DNA of 64,000 nt from Massilia timonae CCUG 45783 (GTDB lineage Bacteria; Pseudomonadota; Gammaproteobacteria; Burkholderiales; Burkholderiaceae_D). The DNA is taken from NCBI RefSeq assembly GCF_000315425.1, contig NZ_JH992924.1, forward strand, positions 487,740 to 551,739, written 5' to 3'. The stretch's first letter is position 1; each line of letters starts with the position of its first letter. The notes beneath the pieces were generated by a model. It was not told the DNA's origin, did no database searches, and worked only from the letters and a program-made list of their open reading frames with translations. Positions 48,880 to 58,749 of the stretch are shown here, in pieces. Made by a program: the position numbers and the translations under genes.

Positions 48880-51597
48880 TCAGTTGCCGAAGCAGGCTTG
48901 CCACAGCGCTCGTACGCTATCGGGGTGGGCGCCCACCAGGCCGGGCTCGACCCGGGTCTTGTCCTGGCCCTGCAGCCGCACGCTGTGCTGCAGCTTGCGC
49001 ATGATGCGGTAGGCGTCGGCGACCTGACCCGCCAGGCCGGCGTCGATCAGGCCCAGCTCGCCGCAGACGCGCAGCAGGGCGATATTGCCGGCGTTCGCGG
49101 TCAGCTGCGGGTAAGCCGCGGCATGGCGCAGCACCAGGTATTGCACGATGAACTCGATGTCGATCATGCCGCCCGCGTCGTGCTTGAGGTCGAACAGCTC
49201 GCTGCGGTTGACGTTGGCGTCGCGCATGCGCTGGCGCATGCGCACCACCTCCTCTTTCAGTTGCGCTTCCTGGCCGGAGCGGTCCTTGCGCAATACCTGC
49301 TCGCGGATCGCCTCGAAGCGCGCGCCGATGGCCGGCTCGCCCGCGCAGAAGCGGGCGCGCGTCAATGCCTGGTGTTCCCATAGCCAGGCGGCATCGTTCT
49401 GGTAGCGCTCGAAGGCGGCTACCGACGAAACCAGCATGCCGCTGGCGCCGTCCGGCCGCAGGGCGATGTCGACGTCGAACAGGATGCCGGCCGCGGTATG
49501 GGCCGTCATCCAGGTGATGAAGCGCTGGGCCAGGCGCGCATACAGGGGCGGGGCGTCCTGGTCTTCGTCGTCGTACAGGAAGATCACGTCGAGGTCCGAC
49601 ACATAGCCGAGCTCCTTGCCGCCCAGCTTGCCGTAGGCGATGACGGCGAAGCGTGGTTCCTCGCGGTGGCGGCCATTGACCGTGCGCCAGGCATGCCTGA
49701 CCACGGCGCCGACGATCATATCCGCCAGCGCCGACAGGTGGTCGGCCAGGCGTTCGACCGACAGCTCGCCGGCCAGGTCCAGGGCGAGCAGGCGGAACAG
49801 CTGCGCATGGTGGGCTTCGCGCAGGATGTCGAGCTGGCGCTCGGTGTCGCCGGCCGCCTCGCTCAAATGTTCGTCGAGCAGCGCGGCCAGCTGCCCGAGG
49901 TCGCCGGCGCCGGCATTGCGGTCGTCCAGCAGTTCGTCGAGCAGGATCGGGTGCTGGGTGAGGAAGGTGGCGGCCCAGCCGCTGGCATTGATCATCCGGA
50001 TCACCCGCTCGAGCGTGTGCGGGTATTCGGTCAGCAGCGACAGGTAGGCCGAGCGGCGCGCGATCGCTTCGAACAGGTCGAGCAGGCGGCCCAGGGTGGC
50101 GGCGTGGCTGCCGATGCCGGCCTCACCGACCACTGTGGCCACCAGCGGCAGGGAAGCGTCCACCAGCGCCAGCAGCCGCTCCCGGCTGGCGTCGGGAAGG
50201 TTCGACAGGCGCGGACCCTGCAGGGTGGCGGCCAGGCGGCTGGCGGCGGTGCGGGCGTCGTCGAAGCCGAGCGCGGCCAGGCGGGCGGCGAGTGCGTCCA
50301 TATTATCCAGTTCGTCGGCCAGGGCCGGGGCATCCGGCTTGTCGTCGGGTTTTTCCTTGTCGGCGAAAATGGCGTCGAACTGCTGGGCCACATAGCTGCG
50401 CTGCGCGTCGAGCGCGTCCAGCAGGGTGGCTTCGTCCTTGACGCCCATCATGTGCGCCACCGCCAGCCGGTCGTCCGGATTGGCCGGCAGGGTATGGGTC
50501 TGGGCGTCTTCCAGGTATTGCACCCGGTGTTCGAGGTTGCGCAGGAACGTATAGGCCTGCAGCAGGCGCTCCACCGTCTCTTGCGGCAGCAGCTCGCGCT
50601 CGGCCAGCAGCAGCAGGGTCTTGCGGGTGGAGCGCTCGCGCAAGGCCGGATCGCGTCCGCCGCGGATCAGCTGGAACACCTGGGCCAGGAACTCGATCTC
50701 GCGGATGCCGCCGCGCCCCAGCTTGACGTTGTGGCTGCGCTCGGGATGCAGGCGCTCCTGGCGCTTCACCTCGGCGCGGATCTGGGCGTGCATATTGCGG
50801 ATCGCGTCGATCACGCCGAAGTCGAGGTAGCGCCGGAACACGAAGGGCCGCACGATGGCGTCGAGCGCCGCGATGTCGTCGGGCGCGCCGGTGACGGCGC
50901 GCGCCTTGACCCAGGCATAGCGCTCCCATTCGCGGCCCTGGACGATCAGGTATTCCTCGACCATGCCCAGGCTGGCCGCCAGCGGGCCGGACTTGCCGTT
51001 GGGGCGCAGCGCCATGTCGACCCGGAACGTGAAGCCGTCCTCGATCACCTCGGACAGGGCCGCGTTCAGGCGCCGTCCGAGGCGCACGAAGAACTCGTGG
51101 TTCGACAACTGGCGCTGGCCGGGGCCGGCCGCGGTCTCGCCGTCTTCCGGATAGACGAAGATCAGGTCGATGTCCGACGAGACATTGAGCTCGCCGCCGC
51201 CCTGCTTGCCCATGGCCAGCACCATCAGGTGCTGGGGGCGGCCGGATTCCTCGCCCATCGGCATGCCGTGGCTGGCCACCAGCTCGTCGGTGAGGGCGAA
51301 GACGTGGGTCTGGATCGCGAAGTCGGCGAAGGCCGTCATGGCCGTGACCACCTCGTCGAGGTCGGCCTGACCGCCCAGGTCGCGCGCCACGATGGTCGAG
51401 ACCAGCAGGTTGCGCACGCGGCGCATGGCCCGTTCCAGCGGCAGGCCCTGGGCCAGTTCGCGTTCCAACAGCGCGCGGAAATCGGCGCCGCCCAGCGATA
51501 ATGATGACAATGCGGCCAGTTGGGCGGCGCGCTCGGGAGCGGCATCGAGCCAGCGCTGGACGAAGCGTGAGGCGCAGGCGGGGGAAGCTGTGGTCAT
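48880..51597 (-). CDS. glnE: Bifunctional glutamine synthetase adenylyltransferase / adenylyl-removing enzyme
   Basis: The 905-residue protein attaches AMP to the regulatory tyrosine of glutamine synthetase and takes it off again, driven by PII state. It has two nucleotidyltransferase-like halves: GKQGGGELNVSSDIDLIFVY (about 130-150) for deadenylylation, and GKLGGKELGYVSDLDVIFLY near residue 660 for adenylylation. The intervening helical region is typical. Its target, GlnA Y400, is in the same window. The gene is divergent from yhdP by 212 bp. A poor match before the first GGGELN block (residues 1-60) is normal for this family. Confidence 0.97.
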   Translation of the reverse strand: MTTASPACASRFVQRWLDAAPERAAQLAALSSLSLGGADFRALLERELAQGLPLERAMRRVRNLLVSTIVARDLGGQADLDEVVTAMTAFADFAIQTHVFALTDELVASHGMPMGEESGRPQHLMVLAMGKQGGGELNVSSDIDLIFVYPEDGETAAGPGQRQLSNHEFFVRLGRRLNAALSEVIEDGFTFRVDMALRPNGKSGPLAASLGMVEEYLIVQGREWERYAWVKARAVTGAPDDIAALDAIVRPFVFRRYLDFGVIDAIRNMHAQIRAEVKRQERLHPERSHNVKLGRGGIREIEFLAQVFQLIRGGRDPALRERSTRKTLLLLAERELLPQETVERLLQAYTFLRNLEHRVQYLEDAQTHTLPANPDDRLAVAHMMGVKDEATLLDALDAQRSYVAQQFDAIFADKEKPDDKPDAPALADELDNMDALAARLAALGFDDARTAASRLAATLQGPRLSNLPDASRERLLALVDASLPLVATVVGEAGIGSHAATLGRLLDLFEAIARRSAYLSLLTEYPHTLERVIRMINASGWAATFLTQHPILLDELLDDRNAGAGDLGQLAALLDEHLSEAAGDTERQLDILREAHHAQLFRLLALDLAGELSVERLADHLSALADMIVGAVVRHAWRTVNGRHREEPRFAVIAYGKLGGKELGYVSDLDVIFLYDDEDQDAPPLYARLAQRFITWMTAHTAAGILFDVDIALRPDGASGMLVSSVAAFERYQNDAAWLWEHQALTRARFCAGEPAIGARFEAIREQVLRKDRSGQEAQLKEEVVRMRQRMRDANVNRSELFDLKHDAGGMIDIEFIVQYLVLRHAAAYPQLTANAGNIALLRVCGELGLIDAGLAGQVADAYRIMRKLQHSVRLQGQDKTRVEPGLVGAHPDSVRALWQACFGN

Positions 51598-51809
51598 CGT
51601 CGATCCTGTTAGATGCGCGGGTCGGTGCCGCCCGGCGGGGAGGGTTTTTAAGGTCTGGCTCAGAGGCGATGCGGTAGAATGGCCTGCTCATCGGACACGA
51701 TACGCTGCCTGGGTCAGCACCGATGGTAAGGTAGACGCCGCAACTGTTGCAAGCGACCTGTTTTATTAAAGAGTTAAATTTACGGCGAGCCTTTGTTATT
51801 AGCACCTTG

Positions 51810-54800
51810 ATGCACAACCCGGATCCGCAGGCGCCCACTGCGGCATCGCCGCTCGCCGTGCGCTGGCGGCGGCTGCGTTCGGCCTACCGCATGGCCAACC
51901 TGGCCTCGCACCACGTGCTTGGCTTTACCATCAAGCTCGTGCTGCTGGTGTATTTCGCGCTTGCCGTGCTGTTCCTGGTGCTGCGCTACGCCATCCTCCC
52001 CAACATCGACCTGTATAAAAGCGACATCGAGCGCATGGCCGGCAATGCCCTCGGCAGCCGGGTCACGATCGCGCGCCTGGCCGCGTCCTGGCACGGCTTG
52101 CGGCCGGCCCTGTCGCTTAGCGAAGTGCGCCTGCACGACCGCGACGGGCGCCAGGTGCTGGCGCTGCCGCAGGTCGAGGCGACCCTGGGCTGGTGGAGCG
52201 TGGCCGCCTTCGAGCCGCGCTTCGCCTCGCTCGAGATCAAGGGGCCGCGCCTGGCGGTGCGGCGCGGGCTGGACGGCGTGATCGAGGTCGCCGGTGTGCG
52301 GCTCGACCCCAACAAGGCCGGCGGCGGCGGCGGCGACTGGCTGCTGCGCCAGCGCGAGATCGTGATCCGCGACGGCCGGGTCGACTGGACCGACGAATTG
52401 CGCGGCACGCCGCCGCTGGCGCTGGAAGGCGTGACCCTGGCGCTGCTCAATCGCTGGGGCGCCCACCACTTCGCGCTGCAGGCCACGCCGCCGCGCGCGC
52501 TGGGCAGCCCGATCGACGTGCGCGCCCAGTTCCGCCACCGCTTCGGCGAACGGCCGTCGGACGTGCTGCGCTGGAAGGGCGAGCTGTACGCCGACCTGCG
52601 CGACGTCGACCTCGGCGCCTGGAAACGCTTCGTCGACTATCCGATCCAGCTCGAGCGCGGCCGCGGTTCGCTGCGCGCCTGGCTCGGCTTCGACCAGGCG
52701 CGCCTGGCCGGCTTCACCGCCGACCTGGCCCTGGCCGGCGTCAATGCGCGCCTCGGCAAGGACATCGCGCCCCTGCAGCTGGCGCGCGTCAGCGGCCGCC
52801 TGTCGGCGCGCGAGGAATTGCTGCCGAACGGGGCCGACGGCAAGCCGACCTTCGGCGCCCACGGCCACACGATCCGCCTCGAACACTTTGCCGTGGTGGC
52901 GCGCGATGGCCGCGCGCTGCCGCCGGCCACGCTGGAACAAACCTGGCGTCCCGCGAAGGATGGCCAGCCAGAGCGCGGCGCCCTGCGCGCGCGCCGGCTC
53001 GACATCGGCGCGCTGGCGGCGCTGGCCCAGTACCTGCCGGTCACGCCGGTGCAGCGCCAGCTGCTGGCCGACTATGCGCCGCGCGGCATGCTGCAGGACG
53101 TCAGCGCCGAATGGGATGGGCGCTACCCGAACGTGAGCGGCTGGCGCATCCGCGGCGAGGTCGCCGACCTGGCCCTGAATGCCGTCGCCGCCCGTCCGGC
53201 GAGAAACGCCCAGGGCGGCGTTCCGGCGCTGCCGGCGCGGCCCGCCACGCCCGGTTTCGAGCGCCTGAGCGGCCGCATCGATGCGAACGAGCGCGGCGGC
53301 AGCGTGGCGCTGGACTCGAAGGGCCTGGCGCTGTTCATGCCGGCCTGGTTCGCCGAGCCGCGCATGCCGTTCGACCAGCTGGCGCTGAAAGCGAACTGGA
53401 AGCTCGAGCCGGGGCAGCAATTGCAGGTGGAGGTCGACGACCTGACGTTCCGCCAGGGCGATTTCACGGGCGAGGTGTCGGGCCGCCACGTGTTGCCGCT
53501 CGAGCCCGGCCACGGGCCCGGCAGCGCCGACTTCAGCGGCAGCCTGGACGGCTTCCCGATCGACCAGATCGGCCGCTACCTGCCGCTCGCCACCCCGCAC
53601 GGCCTGCACGACTGGCTGGTCGGGGCCTTGCAGGGCGGACGCCTGAACGACGCCAGCCTGCGCCTGCGCGGCGACCTGGCCCACTTCCCGTTCCACGCCA
53701 ATAACGCGGCCGAACGCGCGCGCGGCGAATTCAACGTGAGCGGACGGCTGGCAGGGGCGCGCCTCGAATACGCGCCCGGCCACCGGCATCCGGACGGCAC
53801 GCCGCTGTGGCCGCTGGCCGAGGCGATCGACGGCAGCATCGAGTTCGACCGGGCGCGCATGGAAATCCACGGCAAGACCCTGCGCACCCTGGGCGTGGCG
53901 CTGTCGAACGTCAAGGCGGTGATCCCCGACCTTGGCGCCCACGAGAACATGATGCTGGAAATCGACGGCCAGGGCGCCGGGCCGCTGCAGGAATTCCTGC
54001 GCTATGTGTCGGTGACGCCGGTGCTGGACTGGATCGGCCACTTCACCGAGGACACGCGCGGCAGCGGCAACGCGAAGCTGGGCCTGAAATTGCGCATGCC
54101 GCTGTCGCACATGCATGACACCAAGGTGCAGGGCAGCCTGCAATTGCAGAACAACGACGTCAGCCTGTTCCCCGAACTGCCGACCTTGCAAAGCGCCCAG
54201 GGCCGGATCGATTTCCATGACCATGGCTTCGGCCTGGAGGCGATTCGCGCGGACTTCCTGGGCGAGCCGGTCACGGTGGCCGGCGGCACCCAGCGCGACG
54301 GCAGCACCCGGGTGCTGCTCGACGGCGTGCTGTCGGCCGAGGGCATGCGCCGCACGGCGCCGGCGCCGGCAATGCAACGCCTGGCCGAACGCCTGTCGGG
54401 GAGCACCCACTACACCGGCTCGATCGTGGTGCGCGAAGGCCGGCGCACGATCGCCATCGACTCCAGCCTGTCGGGCCTGGGCGTCGAATTGCCGCACCCG
54501 CTGAACAAGGCGGCGGACGCCAGCCTGCCGCTCAGCTTCGTGCTGGAAGGCGCGCCGACCATGGCCGGCCTGGGCCGCGACGAGATCCGCGTCGGCGTCG
54601 GCCCCAACCTGGCGGCGCGCTACCTGCGCGAGAAGCAGGGCAAGGGCCCGTGGCGGGTGACCCAGGGCGGCATCGGCGTGAACGTGCCGGCGCCGCTGCC
54701 CGACGAAGGCATGATGGTCCACGTCGATTCGAAGGTGCTCAATATCGATCACTGGCTGGCGGCCGGGCGCGCCATCGCCGGCGCGGATGCGGATACCGGC

Positions 54801-56009
54801 GCCGCCTTGCCGGCGCCGGGCGCGATGGCCGGACCGGCGGCCAGCTCCGCCAGCGGCGCCGACTTCACGCAGTACATCCTGCCGACCGTGCTGGCCGGAC
54901 GCATCAGCGAACTGACCATCGGCGAACGGCGCGTGGCCGACGTGGTGCTCGGCGCCACCCACACCCGCGACACCTGGCAGGCGAACCTGCATTCGCGCCA
55001 GGCCAGCGGCTATCTCACCTGGAGCGAGACCCCCAGCGGCCTGGGCAAGGTCACGGCGCGCCTGGCTTCGCTCACGATTCCCGAATCGGCCGAGGCCGAG
55101 GTCAAGGACTTGCTGGAGTCGAGCCGGGGCGCCAGCGCCACCATCCCTTCGCTCGACATCGTGGCCGAGCAGTTCGAACTGTTCGACAAGCGCCTCGGCC
55201 GGCTGGAACTGCGCGCCAGCAATGTGCGCGCGCTGGCGGGCCGCGAATGGCGCATCGACCGCGTGCTGCTCGCCAATCCGGACGGCCAGCTGAAGGCCAA
55301 CGGCCGCTGGCTGACCAAGGATGGCAAGAGCAATACCAGCCTGAATTTCGCGCTCCACATGGACGACGCCGGCAAGCTGCTGGACCGCCTGGGCTTCCCA
55401 GGCACGATCGGGCGCGGCAACGGCACCCTGAGCGGCGACATTTCCTGGGCCGGCCTGCCGTATGCGATGGATATCCCGAGCCTGTCGGGCCAGATCGAGA
55501 TGAACGTCGAATCGGGCCAGTTCCTGAAGCAGGATCCGGGCGCCGCCAAGCTGCTGGGCGTGCTCAGCCTGCAAGCGCTGCCGCGCCTGCTCAAGCTCGA
55601 CTTCCACGACGTGTTCTCGGAAGGCCTGGCGTTCGACGGCATCAGCGCCAACGCCATGATCCAGCGCGGGGTGCTGCGCACCGACAACCTTAGAATGCAT
55701 GGGGTGGCGGCCACCGTCCTGATGAACGGCAGCGCCGACATCGCCAACGAATCGACGAACCTGCGCGTGGTGGTGATCCCCGAATTCAACCTGGGCACCG
55801 GGCCGCTGGTGTATGGCCTGGCGGTGAACCCGGTGATCGGCCTGGGGGGCTTCCTGGCCCAGCTGTTCCTGCGCGCGCCGGTGATGAAGGCGCTGACCTA
55901 TGAAATGCAGGTGACGGGGCCGTGGAAGGCGCCGGTCATCACGAAAATCGACAACCCGGCGGCGGCCGCCGCCACTGCACCAGCCACTGAGCCAGCCAAG
56001 AAGGAGTGA
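51810..56009 (+). CDS. YhdP-family (AsmA-like) protein, phospholipid transport
   Basis: The protein of about 1399 residues has one N-terminal membrane helix (about 37-62) and then a long repetitive beta-rich periplasmic domain with many VxLDG/LxLxG strands. This is the make-up of YhdP/AsmA-like proteins, which bridge the envelope and move phospholipids to the outer membrane. The motif DVFSEGLAFDGISANAMIQRGVLRT near the end and the C-terminal GPWKAPVITKI are typical of this family. The ATG at 51810 has no clear ribosome-binding site, so the start is uncertain. The next gene starts one base after the stop, so the two are co-transcribed. Confidence 0.85.
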   Translation: MHNPDPQAPTAASPLAVRWRRLRSAYRMANLASHHVLGFTIKLVLLVYFALAVLFLVLRYAILPNIDLYKSDIERMAGNALGSRVTIARLAASWHGLRPALSLSEVRLHDRDGRQVLALPQVEATLGWWSVAAFEPRFASLEIKGPRLAVRRGLDGVIEVAGVRLDPNKAGGGGGDWLLRQREIVIRDGRVDWTDELRGTPPLALEGVTLALLNRWGAHHFALQATPPRALGSPIDVRAQFRHRFGERPSDVLRWKGELYADLRDVDLGAWKRFVDYPIQLERGRGSLRAWLGFDQARLAGFTADLALAGVNARLGKDIAPLQLARVSGRLSAREELLPNGADGKPTFGAHGHTIRLEHFAVVARDGRALPPATLEQTWRPAKDGQPERGALRARRLDIGALAALAQYLPVTPVQRQLLADYAPRGMLQDVSAEWDGRYPNVSGWRIRGEVADLALNAVAARPARNAQGGVPALPARPATPGFERLSGRIDANERGGSVALDSKGLALFMPAWFAEPRMPFDQLALKANWKLEPGQQLQVEVDDLTFRQGDFTGEVSGRHVLPLEPGHGPGSADFSGSLDGFPIDQIGRYLPLATPHGLHDWLVGALQGGRLNDASLRLRGDLAHFPFHANNAAERARGEFNVSGRLAGARLEYAPGHRHPDGTPLWPLAEAIDGSIEFDRARMEIHGKTLRTLGVALSNVKAVIPDLGAHENMMLEIDGQGAGPLQEFLRYVSVTPVLDWIGHFTEDTRGSGNAKLGLKLRMPLSHMHDTKVQGSLQLQNNDVSLFPELPTLQSAQGRIDFHDHGFGLEAIRADFLGEPVTVAGGTQRDGSTRVLLDGVLSAEGMRRTAPAPAMQRLAERLSGSTHYTGSIVVREGRRTIAIDSSLSGLGVELPHPLNKAADASLPLSFVLEGAPTMAGLGRDEIRVGVGPNLAARYLREKQGKGPWRVTQGGIGVNVPAPLPDEGMMVHVDSKVLNIDHWLAAGRAIAGADADTGAALPAPGAMAGPAASSASGADFTQYILPTVLAGRISELTIGERRVADVVLGATHTRDTWQANLHSRQASGYLTWSETPSGLGKVTARLASLTIPESAEAEVKDLLESSRGASATIPSLDIVAEQFELFDKRLGRLELRASNVRALAGREWRIDRVLLANPDGQLKANGRWLTKDGKSNTSLNFALHMDDAGKLLDRLGFPGTIGRGNGTLSGDISWAGLPYAMDIPSLSGQIEMNVESGQFLKQDPGAAKLLGVLSLQALPRLLKLDFHDVFSEGLAFDGISANAMIQRGVLRTDNLRMHGVAATVLMNGSADIANESTNLRVVVIPEFNLGTGPLVYGLAVNPVIGLGGFLAQLFLRAPVMKALTYEMQVTGPWKAPVITKIDNPAAAAATAPATEPAKKE

Positions 56010-56010
56010 T

Positions 56011-56808
56011 ATGACGACCGTAGCCGCGATCCAGATGGTTTCCACCCCCGAGGTCGGCGAGAACCTGGCCACCGTGCGCCGCCTGGTGGCCGAGGCCGCC
56101 GGCCGGGGCGCCACCCTGGTGGCCCTGCCGGAATACTGGCCGATCATGGGCATGAGCGACGCCGACAAGGTGGCGCACGCGGAGCAGCCCGGCAGCGGCC
56201 CGATCCAGAATTGCATGGCCGCGCTGGCGCGCGAGCACGGGATCTGGCTGGTCGGCGGCACCTTGCCGATGGTCTCGCCCGAGGCGGGCAAGGTGCTCAA
56301 CACCACCCTGGTGTACGACCCGCAGGGGCAAATGATGAGCCGCTACGACAAGATCCACCTGTTCGGCTTCAACAAGGGCGCCGAATCGTATGACGAGGCG
56401 CGCACCATCGTGCCGGGCGAGACGGTGGGCGTGTTCGACGCGTCGTTCGGCCGGGTCGGCCTGTCGGTGTGCTACGACCTGCGTTTCCCCGAGCTGTACC
56501 GCGCGATGGGCGAATGCGCTCTCATCATCGTGCCGGCCGCCTTCACCCACACCACCGGCCGCGCGCACTGGGAAGTGCTGCTGCGCGCCCGCGCCATCGA
56601 GAACCAGTGCTATGTGCTGGCCGCGGCCCAGGGCGGGATGCACGTCAACGGCCGCCGCACCTACGGACACAGCATGCTGGTCGATCCCTGGGGCGAGGTC
56701 AAGGCGGTGCTGCCGGAAGGCGAGGGCGTGGTCGCGGGCGAACTGGATGCGGCCTACCTGGCCGGGGTGCGCGAAAGCCTGCCGGTATTGCGCCATCGCA
56801 AAATGTAG
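56011..56808 (+). CDS. Nitrilase-superfamily amidase (Nit1-like carbon-nitrogen hydrolase)
   Basis: The 265-residue enzyme has the catalytic triad of the nitrilase superfamily: E41 in VALPEYWP, K114 in YDKIHLF and C154 in VCYDLRFPELYR. Close relatives (Nit1/YbeM type) hydrolyse deaminated glutathione, and others act on omega-amidic acids; this one could do either. The ATG begins one base after the yhdP stop, a coupled arrangement often found in betaproteobacteria (yhdP, nit, tldD order). Here tldD follows later, after the 3-gene WbqC operon. No signal peptide. Confidence 0.93.
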   Translation: MTTVAAIQMVSTPEVGENLATVRRLVAEAAGRGATLVALPEYWPIMGMSDADKVAHAEQPGSGPIQNCMAALAREHGIWLVGGTLPMVSPEAGKVLNTTLVYDPQGQMMSRYDKIHLFGFNKGAESYDEARTIVPGETVGVFDASFGRVGLSVCYDLRFPELYRAMGECALIIVPAAFTHTTGRAHWEVLLRARAIENQCYVLAAAQGGMHVNGRRTYGHSMLVDPWGEVKAVLPEGEGVVAGELDAAYLAGVRESLPVLRHRKM

Positions 56809-56948
56809 GCGTTCCTCGAGGGTTTCGGGGCCCGCCGTGCATGCGTATCACGAAGCTTGTTTTGGGGAAAGATTTTTGTCATCATGCGGTTTTCCCTCAG
56901 CCGGCAGCAGGGCGGCCCATACCGCGCATAGTGAATGGCACTGCAATC

Positions 56949-57056
56949 ATGAGCAAACACCACTCGATCCAGGTCTCTCGACAGGCACGCGCGCTGCGCG
57001 AGGCGTCGTCGGCGAGCGTGGCTTGCGCGGTCGTCGCGCCGGGGGCGCAACGGTGA
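56949..57056 (+). CDS. Possible 35-residue leader ORF upstream of WbqC gene
   Basis: An ATG at 56949 opens a 35-codon frame whose TGA overlaps the GTG start of the WbqC gene (GTGA). The product is Ala/Arg/Ser-rich with no recognised family. It may simply couple translation to the next gene, or be a remnant of an N-terminal extension. The upstream 140 bp (56809-56948) have no gene. Confidence 0.3.
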   Translation: MSKHHSIQVSRQARALREASSASVACAVVAPGAQR

Positions 57057-57751
57057 AGCTTGCCATCATGCAGCCTTATCTGTTTCCGTACATCGGGTAC
57101 TTCCAGCTGCTTGCGTCGGTCGATCGATTCGTGTTCTATGACGACGTCAATTACATCAAGAATGGATGGGTCAACCGCAACCGCCTGTTCCTGGCGGGGG
57201 CGGTACGCTACATGACGGTGCCGCTGGCCGGCGCGAGTTCCTTCATGAAGATTGATACGGTGAGGCCGGAGCCGGGCGAGCACTGGAAAAAGAAGCTGCT
57301 GGAGAGTGTCCGCCACGCCTACGCCAGGGCGCCATACTTCGCGCTGGCGTACGAGATGCTCGCCAGTGTCATTCACGGAAATCATGCGTCGATCGGCGCC
57401 TTGTCGCGCGCCAGTGTACGCATGGTGTGCGAACACGTCGGGCTGGACACGGGGCTCGTCGATTCATCCCGCACCTACGACAATGGGCACCTGGCGGGGG
57501 AGACGCGCATCATCGACATTTGCCTGCGCGAGCGCGCCAGCCGCTACCTCAACGCGCCCGGTGGCACCGACCTGTACGACAAGTCGACCTTCGCCTGGCA
57601 TGGCATCGCCCTGGAGTTCATCGCACCGCGCCTGGAACCCTATCCCCAGCTGGCGCAGCCGTTCCAGCCCGGACTGTCGATCCTGGACGTGCTGATGTTC
57701 AACGACGCCCGCGCCACGCGTGAGCTGATCGCGGCGGGGGAGGTGGCATGA
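57053..57751 (+). CDS. WbqC-family protein
   Basis: The 232-residue protein matches the WbqC family, often found in O-antigen and capsule loci. The N-terminus VKLAIMQPYLFPYIGYFQLL is the signature, followed by DDVNYIKNGWVNRNRL. The biochemical role of WbqC is not established; members are near nucleotide-sugar aminotransferases or are fused to glycan enzymes. The start is GTG 57053, because no in-frame ATG precedes the motif. The gene overlaps the next one by 4 bp, and the leader ORF by 4 bp. Confidence 0.88.
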   Translation: MKLAIMQPYLFPYIGYFQLLASVDRFVFYDDVNYIKNGWVNRNRLFLAGAVRYMTVPLAGASSFMKIDTVRPEPGEHWKKKLLESVRHAYARAPYFALAYEMLASVIHGNHASIGALSRASVRMVCEHVGLDTGLVDSSRTYDNGHLAGETRIIDICLRERASRYLNAPGGTDLYDKSTFAWHGIALEFIAPRLEPYPQLAQPFQPGLSILDVLMFNDARATRELIAAGEVA

Positions 57752-58749
57752 GCGCGCCAGCGATCGGTGGCTATTTCGAACTCGAGCTGCCGCCGCAGCG
57801 GCCGTCAGCGTTTCCCGGCGCATTGCGTTTCCAGTCGGCGCGCGCGGCGTTTTTCGCGTTGTTGCAAGCCGGTCGGCCGGGCCGGGTGTGGATGCCCGAC
57901 TACCTGTGCGATTCCATGCTGGCGCCTCTGCACGCGGCTGGCGTGACCGTCATGCCATACGAGGTCGATGCCCGTTTCGAGGTGTCGGGGCAGGTCGATC
58001 TGCAGGCGGATGACTGGTTCTATGCCGTCAACTATTTCGGTGTCCGTACCCGTGAAATCGATGCCTTGCTGGCGCGGGTGGATCCCGCGCGTGTCGTGCT
58101 CGACCATTGCCAGGCGTTCTACGTGCCGGCTCCGGCCTGCCTGGCGTCCATCTATTCGCCGCGCAAGTTCTTTGGTGTTGCCGATGGCGGCTTCCTGGTC
58201 ACGGACTTGCCGGTGCCTGCCCCGCAACAGGACGATACGCCGGTGCTGGAACATGCCGGCCACCTCCTGATGCGGTTGGCGGGCGCGCCGGAGATCGGGT
58301 ACGCCGCCTACCAGCGCAGCGAACAGGCGCTGGCGGCACTGGCGCCGCGCCACATGTCGGCGCTATCCGAGCGCATCCTGGGCAGCGTCGACCTCGAGGC
58401 GGCTCGGGAACGGCGCAAGCGCAACTTCGACTATCTGCACCGGCGGCTGGCGCGCTTCAACGGCTGCGACCTCGATCCCGGAAGCATCGATGGTCCCCTG
58501 TGCTATCCCTTGCTGACGGGCGCGCAAGGCCTGCGCGAGGCGCTTATCGCACAGCGAATCTACGTCGCAACCTACTGGTCCGACGTCCTGCAGCGAGCGC
58601 CGGGCGCCAGCGCTGCAGCCGCCCTGGTCCGCGAGCTCGTGCCCTTGCCTTGCGACCAGCGCTATGACGAAGACGATATGGCGAGGGTGGCGGATGCCTG
58701 CGCGGCCTACTTGTCGGCACACATACACCATACTGGAGATACACCATGA
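57748..58749 (+). CDS. DegT/DnrJ-like aminotransferase-fold protein
   Basis: The 333-residue protein resembles a shortened PLP aminotransferase of the DegT/DnrJ/EryC1/StrS group. The cofactor residues seem present: D119 in LDHCQAFYV (binds pyridine nitrogen), and K140 in SPRKFFGVADGG at the Schiff-base lysine position. NYFGVRTREID matches the segment between strands. It is at the short end for this group, with a weak C-terminal region. It overlaps WbqC upstream and the GNAT gene downstream by 4 bp each, so this is a tight operon. It could transfer an amino group to a keto-sugar, with the GNAT product acetylating it. The substrate is unknown. Confidence 0.68.
   Translation: MSAPAIGGYFELELPPQRPSAFPGALRFQSARAAFFALLQAGRPGRVWMPDYLCDSMLAPLHAAGVTVMPYEVDARFEVSGQVDLQADDWFYAVNYFGVRTREIDALLARVDPARVVLDHCQAFYVPAPACLASIYSPRKFFGVADGGFLVTDLPVPAPQQDDTPVLEHAGHLLMRLAGAPEIGYAAYQRSEQALAALAPRHMSALSERILGSVDLEAARERRKRNFDYLHRRLARFNGCDLDPGSIDGPLCYPLLTGAQGLREALIAQRIYVATYWSDVLQRAPGASAAAALVRELVPLPCDQRYDEDDMARVADACAAYLSAHIHHTGDTP

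Noticed and set aside
51780..56306. 1508-codon open frame antisense to yhdP
   Set aside because: Codon-position shadow of a high-GC gene. The composition is unlike a protein and there is no start signal or family.
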